A stretch of DNA of 13,190 bases from contig JAXDLH010000254.1 in assembly GCA_034666705.1 (NCBI GenBank), positions 1 to 13,190 on the forward strand, given 5' to 3'. Position numbers and translations under genes: made by a program. The notes under the pieces are model-generated. The model saw nothing but the letters and a program-made list of their open reading frames with translations. It made no database searches and was not told the origin of the DNA. Source of the DNA: JAXDLH01 sp034666705. Lineage in GTDB: Bacteria; Chloroflexota; UBA6077; SHYK01. Shown here piece after piece: positions 6,850-13,190 of this stretch (position 1 is its first letter; every line of letters starts with the position of its first letter).

Positions 6850-9156
6850 ATGATCGGTGCGCTCGCGAGCGCGGTACGTGGCCTGCGCCTCGGTGGGCCG
6901 GGCGCCCGCCCTGCCCGCCTGGCGCGGCATTCCATGCGCAGCAAGCTCACCGGCACGATGGCGCTGGTAGCGCTCCTTGCCGTCGGCGCGCTCACCGCCA
7001 CCCAGACGTACTTCGAGTTTTCACGGCTGCGCTCTGCCGCCGCGCTCCAGGACCTCACCGTCGCCCGGCTTGCCTCGACCAACGTCGACACTCTATTGTC
7101 GCAAACCGTGCAAGAACTCAACACGCTTGCGGCCAATCCACAGCTGGTCGCAGGGGTGATCGCGCACGACGATGCGGCGATGAATGCAGCGATGGAGGCA
7201 ATGATACCCGCCGACCCGGACCTCACGGTGCTCGCGGTTCTCGACACGTCAGGGGTGTTCTGGGCCAGCAGCAATAAGTCCAAAGGCGCACTTGGCCTGG
7301 ATTACAGCGACCAGCCGCACGTCAGCATGCCGTTGCAGGGCGCGCCGCTCGGTATGACCGCGGCGCGCCTGGGGCTCACCACTGGGTTGCCAGTCGTCCC
7401 GCTCGGTGTGCCAATCCGGGGTCCGGACGGGCAAGTTATCGGAGTGCTCCAGGGCTCGCTGTCACTCGCGCATCTCAGTGAGCAGCTCAAGGAGATCCGC
7501 GTCAGTGATAGTGGCTATGTCGGACTGCTCGCCGCCGATGGTATGGTCCTGGCCGATCGGGACATCAGCCTCATCCTCAATCAGCTACCCGCGCCGAGCG
7601 TGGCGGTCAATGCGGCACTCCAGGGCCAGAGCGGTGTTCAGGAGGATGCCGTGGGCGCTGATGGCCTCGCCATGATCAGCGCGGCGGAACCTGTGCGGAC
7701 GACTAACTGGGTGGTGCATGTGGAGTCGCCGCTCACCGATGCGCTGGCCCCGCTGCGTGCGCGCTTCGAGCAGGCCGCCGTCGTCGGCGTGCTCGCCCTG
7801 CTCCTGGCCTTCCTGACTGGCGTCTGGTTCGCGCGACGGCTCACCGCACCCATCGGCATCCTGCGCGGAGCCACCCGCAGCATGGAGCACGGGGAATATC
7901 AGCCAGGATCGCTCCAGATCCGCAGTGGTGACGAGTTCGAGGATCTCGCCGCTGACTTCGACGTGATGGCCTTACAGTTGGCCGAGTCCGAAGCCCGCTA
8001 CCGGGTGACCTCCGAGCTCACCTCAGACTTCGCCTATGCATACATCGTGCGCGCCGATGGCAGCCTTGTCCCGGAGTGGTCGACGGACGCCCTGACGCGG
8101 ATCACTGGCTATTCGCTTGCCGATGTCGTCGAGCGAGGCAGTTGGCAGGGCCTCGCGCATCCTGACGATGCGGAGATTGCGGCGCTCGGCCGGGAGCGGC
8201 TCAATAGCGGCCGCCCGTACGTCAACGAGTTCCGGATCCTGACGCGCTCGGGTGAAACGCGGACGCTGCGAATCCACGCCCGCCCAGTGTGGGACAGCGA
8301 GCTCGGGCGGATCACGCATATCTTCGGGGCCGCGCAAGACATCACGGAACGGAAGCGGGTGGAGGAGGAGTTGATTGCCGCGCGCGGCGAGGCCGAAGCC
8401 GCGCAGCGCGCCGAGGAGCTCAAGAGCGAGATGATCGCCACGGTTTCGCACGAGCTGCGCACGCCGCTGACGGTGCTCCAGGGGTTCTCGGAGCTGTTGA
8501 TGATGCGCGAGGTCTCCGCCCCGCTGCGCACCTCCTGGACTGGGATGATCCACACGGAATCTCTCCGGCTTGCGCAGATCATCGAGGACCTCTTGCAGGT
8601 AGGGCGACTCGAGAACGGTGTCGTGCCTATATCGTTGCGGCCGGTCGAGGTTGCGAATCTGAGCCGCGACATCGTCCAACGGTTCGCTGCGCGGCCGGAG
8701 TCGCTGCACAGCTTCGTCCTGGAATGTGCGGAGGCGGAGCTCTGGGCTTCCGCTGACCACGAGCGACTCACGCAGGTGCTCGAGAACCTCCTCTCCAACG
8801 CCGTGAAATACTCGCCGGCCGGAGGCGAAGTGCGGGTTGCGCTCCACCGAGTTGCCGAAACGGTGGAAATCGCCGTCAGCGATCAGGGCCTGGGAATTCC
8901 GGAGGAGGAGCTCGGTAAGCTGTTCACGCGTTTCCACCGGGTCGCCGCAAACTCGCGCGACACGATCCGAGGGACCGGCCTGGGGCTGTACATCACCCGG
9001 CAACTTGTGGAGCGCCAGGGCGGCACCATTCGCGTGGCGAGCAAAGTCGGCGTCGGCTCCACGTTTACGTTCACGTTGGCCGTCGCTACCGAAACAACCG
9101 ACCTGACAGAGTTCCTATCCTCGCCTGATCCATCGCGTCAGTCGGTGCACGCGTAG
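6850..9156 (+). CDS. membrane sensor histidine kinase (Cache-HAMP-PAS-HisKA-HATPase)
   Basis: A 768-aa hybrid-free sensor kinase. In order: a short basic N-terminus; membrane helix about 33-55; an extracytoplasmic region of about 250 residues that looks like a double Cache domain (motifs LAVLDTSGVFWAS and YVGLLAADGMVLADRD); second helix about 308-331; HAMP about 332-385; PAS/PAC from about 378 to 505, including NEFRILTRSGETRTLRIHAR; then a coiled stretch. The catalytic core has the phospho-acceptor H534 in SHELRTPLTVLQG, N-box N650 in LLSNAVKYSP, G1 at 678-682 (DQGLG), F-box LFTRFHRV and G2 GTGLGL at 708-713. It should sense a small periplasmic ligand and pass phosphate to a response regulator; none is encoded nearby. 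The start is ATG 6850 because GGAGAGGA (6837-6844) precedes it by 5 bases; ATG 6817 is in frame but less well supported. Confidence 0.93.
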   Translation: MIGALASAVRGLRLGGPGARPARLARHSMRSKLTGTMALVALLAVGALTATQTYFEFSRLRSAAALQDLTVARLASTNVDTLLSQTVQELNTLAANPQLVAGVIAHDDAAMNAAMEAMIPADPDLTVLAVLDTSGVFWASSNKSKGALGLDYSDQPHVSMPLQGAPLGMTAARLGLTTGLPVVPLGVPIRGPDGQVIGVLQGSLSLAHLSEQLKEIRVSDSGYVGLLAADGMVLADRDISLILNQLPAPSVAVNAALQGQSGVQEDAVGADGLAMISAAEPVRTTNWVVHVESPLTDALAPLRARFEQAAVVGVLALLLAFLTGVWFARRLTAPIGILRGATRSMEHGEYQPGSLQIRSGDEFEDLAADFDVMALQLAESEARYRVTSELTSDFAYAYIVRADGSLVPEWSTDALTRITGYSLADVVERGSWQGLAHPDDAEIAALGRERLNSGRPYVNEFRILTRSGETRTLRIHARPVWDSELGRITHIFGAAQDITERKRVEEELIAARGEAEAAQRAEELKSEMIATVSHELRTPLTVLQGFSELLMMREVSAPLRTSWTGMIHTESLRLAQIIEDLLQVGRLENGVVPISLRPVEVANLSRDIVQRFAARPESLHSFVLECAEAELWASADHERLTQVLENLLSNAVKYSPAGGEVRVALHRVAETVEIAVSDQGLGIPEEELGKLFTRFHRVAANSRDTIRGTGLGLYITRQLVERQGGTIRVASKVGVGSTFTFTLAVATETTDLTEFLSSPDPSRQSVHA

Positions 9157-9172
9157 GCCGTCGTCGTCTCTC

Positions 9173-10720
9173 TTACCAGCCCATCGCGCAGCCATCGGCG
9201 CGCATGTCGCTCCCAGCGATCAGCGTGCCGTCCGCCTGACGAATAATGATCTGCCCCCGGCCAAAGTCGCGCCGGTCGTTCCCGTGGACGAGCTGCAGCC
9301 GATGGCCGCGTGCCGCGAGCATTTCGGCAGGCATGCCCGGCTCGACCAGGATGCTGGTCTCCTCCACGCGGAAACGGGGCTGATCCAGGACGGTCTGCGG
9401 GTCACGCTCGTCGTCGATCAGCCCGACGGCGACCTGAAAATGGCCCTGGGGCTGCATGACCGTCCCCATGACGCCAAATGGACCGTAGAGCGAGCCATCC
9501 AGGCGAGTCATCATGCCCGGGATGATGGTGTGGTACGGGCGCTTGCCCGGCGCCAGCGCGTTCGGATGATCGCGGTCGAGGGAGAAGCCGAAGCCGCGGT
9601 TCTGGATCGAGAAGCCCACGCCGGGCGGCACGATCCCCGTGCCGAAGCGATTGAAGTTCGAGTTGATGAACGAACAGGCATTTCCCGCCTCGTCCACCAC
9701 GCAGAAATACACGGTGTTCGAGCCCGCATCCGGAAAGCCGTGCTCGATGCTGGTCAGCGCACGTTCGGGATCGACCATGGCCCTGCGCTGGGCCGCGTAG
9801 CGGTCTGAGAGGAGCTCGGCGATCGGCGCCTGCGAGAAGGCGGGGTCGGCGACGTACCAATGGGTATCGGCGAAGGCGAGGCGCATCGCCTCGATCTGAA
9901 GGTGCACCCGCTCCACGCTGAGCGGCGGATGGTAGGGCAGCTCGCGGTAGATGTTGAGCGCGAGCAGCGCGGCGATGCCGACCCCATTCGGCGGGCATTC
10001 CCAGATGCGCACCCCGTGATAGACGGTCGAGATCGGCTCGACCCACTCGGCCTGATGGCTAGCAAGGTCCTCGCGCTCCATCACGTGACCGAAGCGCTGG
10101 AGCGCGTCGACGATGGTGCCGGCGATCTCGCCGCGGTAGAAGGCGTCGGCGCCCCCCTCGGCGATGGCGCGCAGCGTGCGGCCCATCCCGGGGTTGCGGA
10201 ACCGCTGGCTTGGACGCGGCGCGCGCCCCGAGATCAGGAGCTCATCGCTGCCATTCTTCTGGAGCAGCGCCTCGTCGAGAGCCCACACGTACGCGGCCAC
10301 GGGATGGACGGGGTAGCCTTCCTCCGCGAGCCGAATGGCCGGCGCCAGGACCGTCCCCAGCGGCATGGACCCATGCCGCTCGACCACGCCGCACCAGCCT
10401 GAGCAAGCGCCGGGCACGGTGGCGGTGAGCGCGTGGCGCTCCTGCCATGCCCCCATGAGCCCATTGCGCTCCAGGTAGTCAATCGAGAGGCCGCGAGCGG
10501 CGCGGCCCGAAGCGTTGATCGCCGTAACCTGCTGCGTCGCTGCCTCGTAGTACAGGGCGAAGCAGTCACCGCCGAGCCCCGTGGAGCACGGCTCGGTTAC
10601 CGCCAGCGCCGCGGCCGTGGCGACCGCGGCGTCGGCGGCATTGCCACCTTGCATGAGGATGCTGAGGCCGACCTGCGACGCGAGGGGCTGCGACGAGGCG
10701 ACCATGCCGTGGGTGCCCAT
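9173..10720 (-). CDS. gamma-glutamyltransferase-family protein (Ntn hydrolase, YwrD-like)
   Basis: A 515-aa member of the gamma-glutamyltranspeptidase family, in which autocleavage exposes a threonine as both nucleophile and new N-terminus. Seen: QGGNAADAAVA (24-34), EPCSTGLGGDCFALYY, and the cleavage site S-N-T336-V-Y-F-C-V-V-D, so T336 is the expected nucleophile and 336-515 the small subunit. The E. coli enzyme has T-T-H-Y here; the T-V-Y-F version is usual in the intracellular subgroup. APGKRPYHTIIPG is also typical of it. No signal peptide is seen. The substrate may be glutathione or another gamma-glutamyl or amide compound. ATG 10720 is the first usable start, but TFESRRSPV lies in frame just upstream without a start codon (see findings). 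Its stop is 16 bases from the kinase stop, tail to tail. Confidence 0.9.
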   Translation of the reverse strand: MGTHGMVASSQPLASQVGLSILMQGGNAADAAVATAAALAVTEPCSTGLGGDCFALYYEAATQQVTAINASGRAARGLSIDYLERNGLMGAWQERHALTATVPGACSGWCGVVERHGSMPLGTVLAPAIRLAEEGYPVHPVAAYVWALDEALLQKNGSDELLISGRAPRPSQRFRNPGMGRTLRAIAEGGADAFYRGEIAGTIVDALQRFGHVMEREDLASHQAEWVEPISTVYHGVRIWECPPNGVGIAALLALNIYRELPYHPPLSVERVHLQIEAMRLAFADTHWYVADPAFSQAPIAELLSDRYAAQRRAMVDPERALTSIEHGFPDAGSNTVYFCVVDEAGNACSFINSNFNRFGTGIVPPGVGFSIQNRGFGFSLDRDHPNALAPGKRPYHTIIPGMMTRLDGSLYGPFGVMGTVMQPQGHFQVAVGLIDDERDPQTVLDQPRFRVEETSILVEPGMPAEMLAARGHRLQLVHGNDRRDFGRGQIIIRQADGTLIAGSDMRADGCAMGW

Positions 10721-10763
10721 GACCGGCGAGCGTCGCGATTCAAAGGTGATCTCCGGTGGAAAA

Positions 10764-10791
10764 TTGATGTCGCTACCTCGTTTGCTAGAAT
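10764..10791 (+). promoter_or_regulatory. promoter of tRNA-Arg
   Basis: TTGATG (10764-10769, 4 of 6 to consensus) and TAGAAT (10786-10791, 5 of 6) are 16 bases apart, and TG at 10783-10784 gives an extended -10. Transcription would start near 10798, about 25 bases before the tRNA. This is the best sigma-70 promoter in the window. Confidence 0.65.
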
Positions 10792-10822
10792 TTCGGCGTG
10801 CGACCGCACCGCGGGCGCGTTA

Positions 10823-10897
10823 GCCCCCGTAGCTCAGCGGATAGAGCGGCGGTTTCCTAAACCGTGCGCGCAGGTTCGATTCCTGCCGGGGGTACCA
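10823..10897 (+). tRNA. tRNA-Arg (anticodon CCT)
   Basis: A class I tRNA with encoded CCA (10895-10897). The acceptor GCCCCCG (10823-10829) pairs with CGGGGGT (10887-10893), with a G-T wobble at the first pair, and discriminator A10894. The D arm is GCTC...GAGC. The anticodon stem GCGGT/ACCGT (with one G-T pair) holds the loop TTCCTAA, giving anticodon CCT, which reads AGG. The T arm is GCAGG-TTCGATT-CCTGC. The 3' half of tRNA genes is a frequent attachment site, and a complete integrase gene sits 130 bases downstream, transcribed toward it. Confidence 0.95.
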
Positions 10898-11026
10898 AAC
10901 AACGGCCGCCAAATGCGGCCATATGCCTAAATATATCGGATATGGACTGGTCTGCCCGGCGCGCCCCGGCCCGACTGATGCCCCAGTTGATGCCCAAGGG
11001 GCTGAACGCGGGCGGACGCGGCTGAA
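10865..11026. other. probable integration junction (attL/attR) of the mobile element
   Basis: Inferred from context: integrase-bearing elements that use tRNA targets usually recombine in the 3' half of the tRNA and restore it, and here the integrase gene ends 130 bases from the CCA. The exact core cannot be defined because the other junction lies outside the window. The stretch also holds a 6-bp hairpin (10904-10920) and two pairs of short direct repeats (10976-10995, 11000-11027) that may be recombinase arm sites. Confidence 0.5.
10904..10920 (+). terminator. hairpin just after tRNA-Arg
   Basis: GGCCGC (10904-10909) pairs with GCGGCC (10915-10920) around CAAAT, six bases after the tRNA CCA. 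An AT-rich tail without a T run follows. It may end the tRNA transcript or form part of the att region. Confidence 0.4.
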
Positions 11027-11027
11027 C
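10976..11027. repeat. two pairs of short direct repeats before the integrase stop
   Basis: TGATGCCC occurs at 10976-10983 and 10988-10995 (12-bp period). GGCTGAAC occurs at 11000-11007 and 11020-11027 (20-bp period); the last base of the second copy is the first base of the integrase stop codon. Closely spaced direct repeats beside an attachment core are typical of integrase arm or excisionase binding sites. The assignment is inference. Confidence 0.4.
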
Positions 11028-12166
11028 TACTCCGCGAGGAGGGCGCCGAGTTTGCCGATCGCCTCGGCCTGCAAGCCCGGCAGCACGTGCGAATACGTGT
11101 CCAGGGTCAGGCTGATCTGGCTGTGGCCCAGCAGTTCCTGGACGATCTTCGGATGGGTCCCCATCGCGAGGAGCAAGGTCGCCGCCGAGTGGCGCAGATC
11201 GTGGAACCGCATCACCGGGAGGCCGGCCTTGGCGAGCACCTTCCGGAACGAGCGGTAGATCATGTTCTGCGGGCCCACCGGGTTGCCCAGGCTGTTGCCG
11301 AACACCAGGCTATCCGCTCCCGGGAGCATACCCCGCTCGAGCCGCTGATCACATTGCCGGTCCCAGTGGTCACGGAGCGCCTGCACCGCGAGCGGCGCGA
11401 GCACAATCCGGCGCCGGCCGGCCGAGCTCTTGGGCTCACTCTCCACGAAGCCCTGCCCCTTGACCCGGCCCAGAGTGCGGCGCACCTGGATGACGCCCTG
11501 GCCCAGATCGATGTCCTGCCACTTGAGGCCCAGGAGCTCGCCCTGGCGCATGCCCGAGGTGAGGGCCAGCACGTAGAGCGCCTCGAAGGGATCACCGACC
11601 GCCGCGGTCAGGAACCGCTTCGCCTCCTCAGGTGAAAGGGCGCGAATCTCGCCGCGCGGCACCTTGGGCGGGTCGACCGCGTCGCAGACGTTGCGCACCA
11701 CCAGCCCCCACCGCACCGCCTGCCCGAGCGCCCGGTGCAGCACCCGGTGGATATGACCCACGGTGCGCGGCGCGAGCCCTTGGGCGAGCTTGGCCGCGTA
11801 GAGCGCTTGCAAGTCCTGCGGCGTGAGCTTCATCAACTGGGTGCGCCCCAGGGTCGGCAGAATGTGCAGCGTGACCAGCTCGCGGTAGCGAATGGCGGTG
11901 CGCGGGCGCACGCTGGTGGCGACGGTGTCGTCGAGCCAGCGGGTCAAGAACTGCTGCAGGGTCTGCTTCTCCACGGCCACCGGCTGGCCCTTGGCCCGCT
12001 CGGCGATGGCCGCATTCAGCTTCTTGGCCGCCTCGGCGCGGTTCGTGCCGAAGTACGCCTTGCGCACCCGCTTGCAATTGACATAACCCAAGTCGATGCG
12101 GGCCTGCCAGCGGCCGTCGGGCAACTGGGTAATTGAGCCCTCGCCGGTGCCGCGTCGGTTAGTCAT
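11027..12166 (-). CDS. int: tyrosine recombinase / phage-type integrase
   Basis: A complete 379-aa integrase. Residues 1-60 (GEGSITQLPDGRWQARIDLG, YFGTNRAEAAKKL) match the AP2-like arm-binding N-terminus. About 67-160 is the core-binding SAM-like domain. The catalytic domain shows R207 (TSGMRQGELLGLKW), K246 (ESEPKSSAGRRR), H322-D-L-R325-H (HDLRHSAATLL), H348 (LLGHSQ) and the nucleophile Y358 (DTYSHV), so all catalytic residues are present. It should insert and excise the element at the neighbouring tRNA-Arg, toward which it is transcribed. The start ATG 12166 overlaps the stop of the upstream gene by 8 bases and has only a weak ribosome site (GGACC), which suggests translational coupling. 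The frame stays open well upstream of this ATG, but that extension overlaps the next gene and is rejected. Confidence 0.95.
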   Translation of the reverse strand: MTNRRGTGEGSITQLPDGRWQARIDLGYVNCKRVRKAYFGTNRAEAAKKLNAAIAERAKGQPVAVEKQTLQQFLTRWLDDTVATSVRPRTAIRYRELVTLHILPTLGRTQLMKLTPQDLQALYAAKLAQGLAPRTVGHIHRVLHRALGQAVRWGLVVRNVCDAVDPPKVPRGEIRALSPEEAKRFLTAAVGDPFEALYVLALTSGMRQGELLGLKWQDIDLGQGVIQVRRTLGRVKGQGFVESEPKSSAGRRRIVLAPLAVQALRDHWDRQCDQRLERGMLPGADSLVFGNSLGNPVGPQNMIYRSFRKVLAKAGLPVMRFHDLRHSAATLLLAMGTHPKIVQELLGHSQISLTLDTYSHVLPGLQAEAIGKLGALLAE

Positions 12167-12884
12167 GGTTCGGTCCAGCCGCCGCCTGAGTTTTACCACC
12201 CGCCGGGGAGTGGCGGAGAGGAGCCAGCCAGAGCTCAGCCTCTTGGCGTGCCTGGAGCGAGCCACGCTCGGACGCCAAATAGTGCTCGAGGACGCGAGTG
12301 TCCGCCGATCCCGAAAAGGTGAGTGCAGGCTCAAAGTATTCAGAGCCGTCCTGCCCACGCACCTCGGCCAGCGCTGCACGTTCAGCGGCACCGCGCCAGG
12401 GTTGGTATGCGAGAGCCGCTTCAATGGCTTCGGGCTTACACTGCACCTCACTTTTAATAACGCGAGCGAACTCGATCGTGTCCAGCTCACGCGCATAAAT
12501 GAAGGCGTCATCGGCGGGGATGTCCGGCGCCGCCTCATGGAGTCGCCACCACCACAGGGTGAGGCGGATGGTCGGCCGCGGGTACTCCTGCGCCGTGCAG
12601 TAGCGAAGCAGATCCAGGGCGGCGCGGGACGCGCGCCAGGGTAGGTGCCCCTCTTCCATGCTCCGCGGCCAGTGAAACAGGCCGCGCTTATGGCGTTCTC
12701 CTTCTTCGATTCTGCCGTGCTCATCCACGAGCCGATGCACGGTGCGCAGACTCGGCCAATCCGCCCAGCCCTGTGCCTGGGCCCATTTCTCGATGCGCAG
12801 CGCGATTTCGGCCGGTCGGTGCCCGTCTTCAACAAGGGCACCGACCTGGTCGATGTACTTCTGCGGGGTTCGCGGTCGTGGCAT
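12159..12884 (-). CDS. unknown protein with probable N-terminal helix-turn-helix, coupled to the integrase
   Basis: A 241-aa protein I do not recognise. The start ATG 12884 is well fixed by AGGAG five bases upstream. Residues about 7-55 read as a helix-turn-helix: YIDQVGALVEDG, RPAEIALRIEKWA and a likely recognition helix PSLRTVHRLVDEH (44-56). The middle (83-165) is helical, with a run of three tryptophans in LWWWRLHEAAPDIPADDA (110-127). The C-terminal part is rich in A, E and R, perhaps a helical or coiled segment, and ends in a loose tail. There are no transmembrane segments or catalytic motifs that I know. It shares 8 bases with the integrase start, so the two are translated from one message in a fixed order. 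A DNA-binding helper or regulator of the integrase is the most likely role; this is inference. Confidence 0.8.
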   Translation of the reverse strand: MPRPRTPQKYIDQVGALVEDGHRPAEIALRIEKWAQAQGWADWPSLRTVHRLVDEHGRIEEGERHKRGLFHWPRSMEEGHLPWRASRAALDLLRYCTAQEYPRPTIRLTLWWWRLHEAAPDIPADDAFIYARELDTIEFARVIKSEVQCKPEAIEAALAYQPWRGAAERAALAEVRGQDGSEYFEPALTFSGSADTRVLEHYLASERGSLQARQEAELWLAPLRHSPAGGKTQAAAGPNHD

Positions 12885-12898
12885 AGCTACTCCTGTGA

Positions 12899-12928
12899 AA
12901 TGGCAATTTTGCTCTCTAGAATGGCAAT
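12899..12928. promoter_or_regulatory. candidate operator: paired AATGGCAAT repeats
   Basis: AATGGCAAT occurs at 12899-12907 and again at 12920-12928, start to start 21 bp, two turns of B-DNA, so both copies face the same side. They lie between the divergent starts of the 241-aa gene and the excisionase-like gene, just before the ribosome site of the former. TAGAAT (12917-12922) partly overlaps the second copy and could be a -10 box, but without a good -35. A binding site for one of the two HTH proteins is inferred. Confidence 0.45.
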
Positions 12929-12998
12929 CCAAAGAAATATACAGTGATTCCATCGAGGATATCCAGCGCGGTTCACGTGGATCGCAGCTGATGCAGAT

Positions 12999-13003
12999 GG
13001 AGG
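12999..13003 (+). promoter_or_regulatory. ribosome binding site that sets the excisionase-like start
   Basis: GGAGG lies five bases before GTG 13009. The in-frame ATGs at 12991 and 12997 have no comparable site and would put this one inside the coding region. Confidence 0.6.
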
Positions 13004-13008
13004 ATGCG

Positions 13009-13190
13009 GTGCCAGAGCGATTGCTGACCGTCGAGCAAGTTGCGCGCGATTTTCTCAGGATTGGGCGGACTCGCACGTTCGAACTGGTGGCTTCGGGTGC
13101 ACTCCGCTCTGTGGTAATTGGCCGGCGATCGCGGCGCGTGCCCGAGTCTGCCATCGCTGAGTTTGTCCATCGCTTGCAGGTGGAGCAAGA
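13009..13190 (+). CDS. excisionase-family (Xis/MerR-like HTH) DNA-binding protein, cut by the right edge
   Basis: Sixty codons are present and the frame is still open at the edge. Starting at GTG 13009 the protein reads MPERLLTVEQVARDF, then RIGRTRTFELVASGALRSV, VIGRRSRRVPESAIAEFV and HRLQVEQ. This is the layout of the 'DNA-binding domain, excisionase family' HTH (LLTVEEVA...S..T.Y.LI..G.L....IGR..R.....L..F). Such proteins bend DNA at att sites and steer the integrase toward excision, or repress transcription. It points away from the integrase and the 241-aa gene across about 125 bases that contain paired repeats. The C-terminus is not visible, so a larger protein with this domain at its N-terminus is possible. 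Confidence 0.75.
   Translation, partial: MPERLLTVEQVARDFLRIGRTRTFELVASGALRSVVIGRRSRRVPESAIAEFVHRLQVEQ

Noticed and set aside
8023..9003. Long minus-strand open frame of 326 codons inside the kinase gene
   Set aside because: It lies wholly opposite the HisKA and HATPase domains, has low-complexity charged sequence and no recognisable domain; a GC-rich shadow.
11027..12841. Integrase frame read as one 604-aa protein
   Set aside because: The part upstream of 12166 overlaps the 241-aa gene, which has a strong ribosome site, and its sequence is rich in Arg, Ser and Pro like an out-of-frame shadow. The AP2-like domain begins at 12166.
12885..13154. N-terminal extension of the 241-aa protein
   Set aside because: The frame is open to 13154, but AGGAG precedes ATG 12884, and the extension overlaps the promoter region and the excisionase-like gene on the other strand.

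Overview
The window is 13.2 kb of high-GC bacterial DNA with compact genes, Shine-Dalgarno sites on many of them and tRNA genes that encode their own CCA ends. The mix of genes (a phthalate-dioxygenase-like Rieske oxygenase, an AEC carrier, a GH15 sugar hydrolase, a YwrD-like gamma-glutamyltransferase and a Cache/HAMP/PAS histidine kinase) would suit a soil or sediment heterotroph. Chloroflexota (Thermomicrobia-like) or a relative of Actinomycetota is my guess. No taxonomic marker in the window settles this.

Layout. Positions 1-328 (minus) hold the N-terminal third of a Rieske oxygenase that runs off the left edge. Next come tRNA-Leu(CAG) with a strong intrinsic terminator, an AEC-family carrier (654-1580), a small split-barrel flavin/PPOX protein (1648-2103), and a two-gene unit made of a GH15 glucoamylase/trehalase-like enzyme and a four-helix membrane protein whose start overlaps its stop (ATGA at 4163-4166). 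Two paralogous alpha/beta-hydrolases follow (4789-5703 and about 5907-6812). Then comes a membrane sensor histidine kinase with no partner response regulator in view (6850-9156), tail to tail with a gamma-glutamyltransferase-family enzyme (9173-10720, minus). These parts look like ordinary chromosome. No gene-free stretch exceeds about 210 bases.

The right end looks like the edge of an integrated mobile element. tRNA-Arg(CCT), 10823-10897, has a good promoter. About 130 bp past its 3' end lies a complete tyrosine recombinase (11027-12166, minus) that is transcribed toward the tRNA. Its start overlaps the stop of an unrecognised 241-aa gene with a probable N-terminal helix-turn-helix (12159-12884, minus). 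Facing the other way is the start of an excisionase-type HTH gene (13009 to the right edge), which is easily missed because it is short and begins with GTG. A pair of 9-bp repeats exactly 21 bp apart lies in the divergent intergenic region, and two pairs of short direct repeats lie between the tRNA and the integrase. The simplest reading is an element inserted at the 3' end of tRNA-Arg, with its recombination and control module at this end and its cargo beyond the window. The unknown gene coupled to the integrase is the best candidate here for something undescribed.
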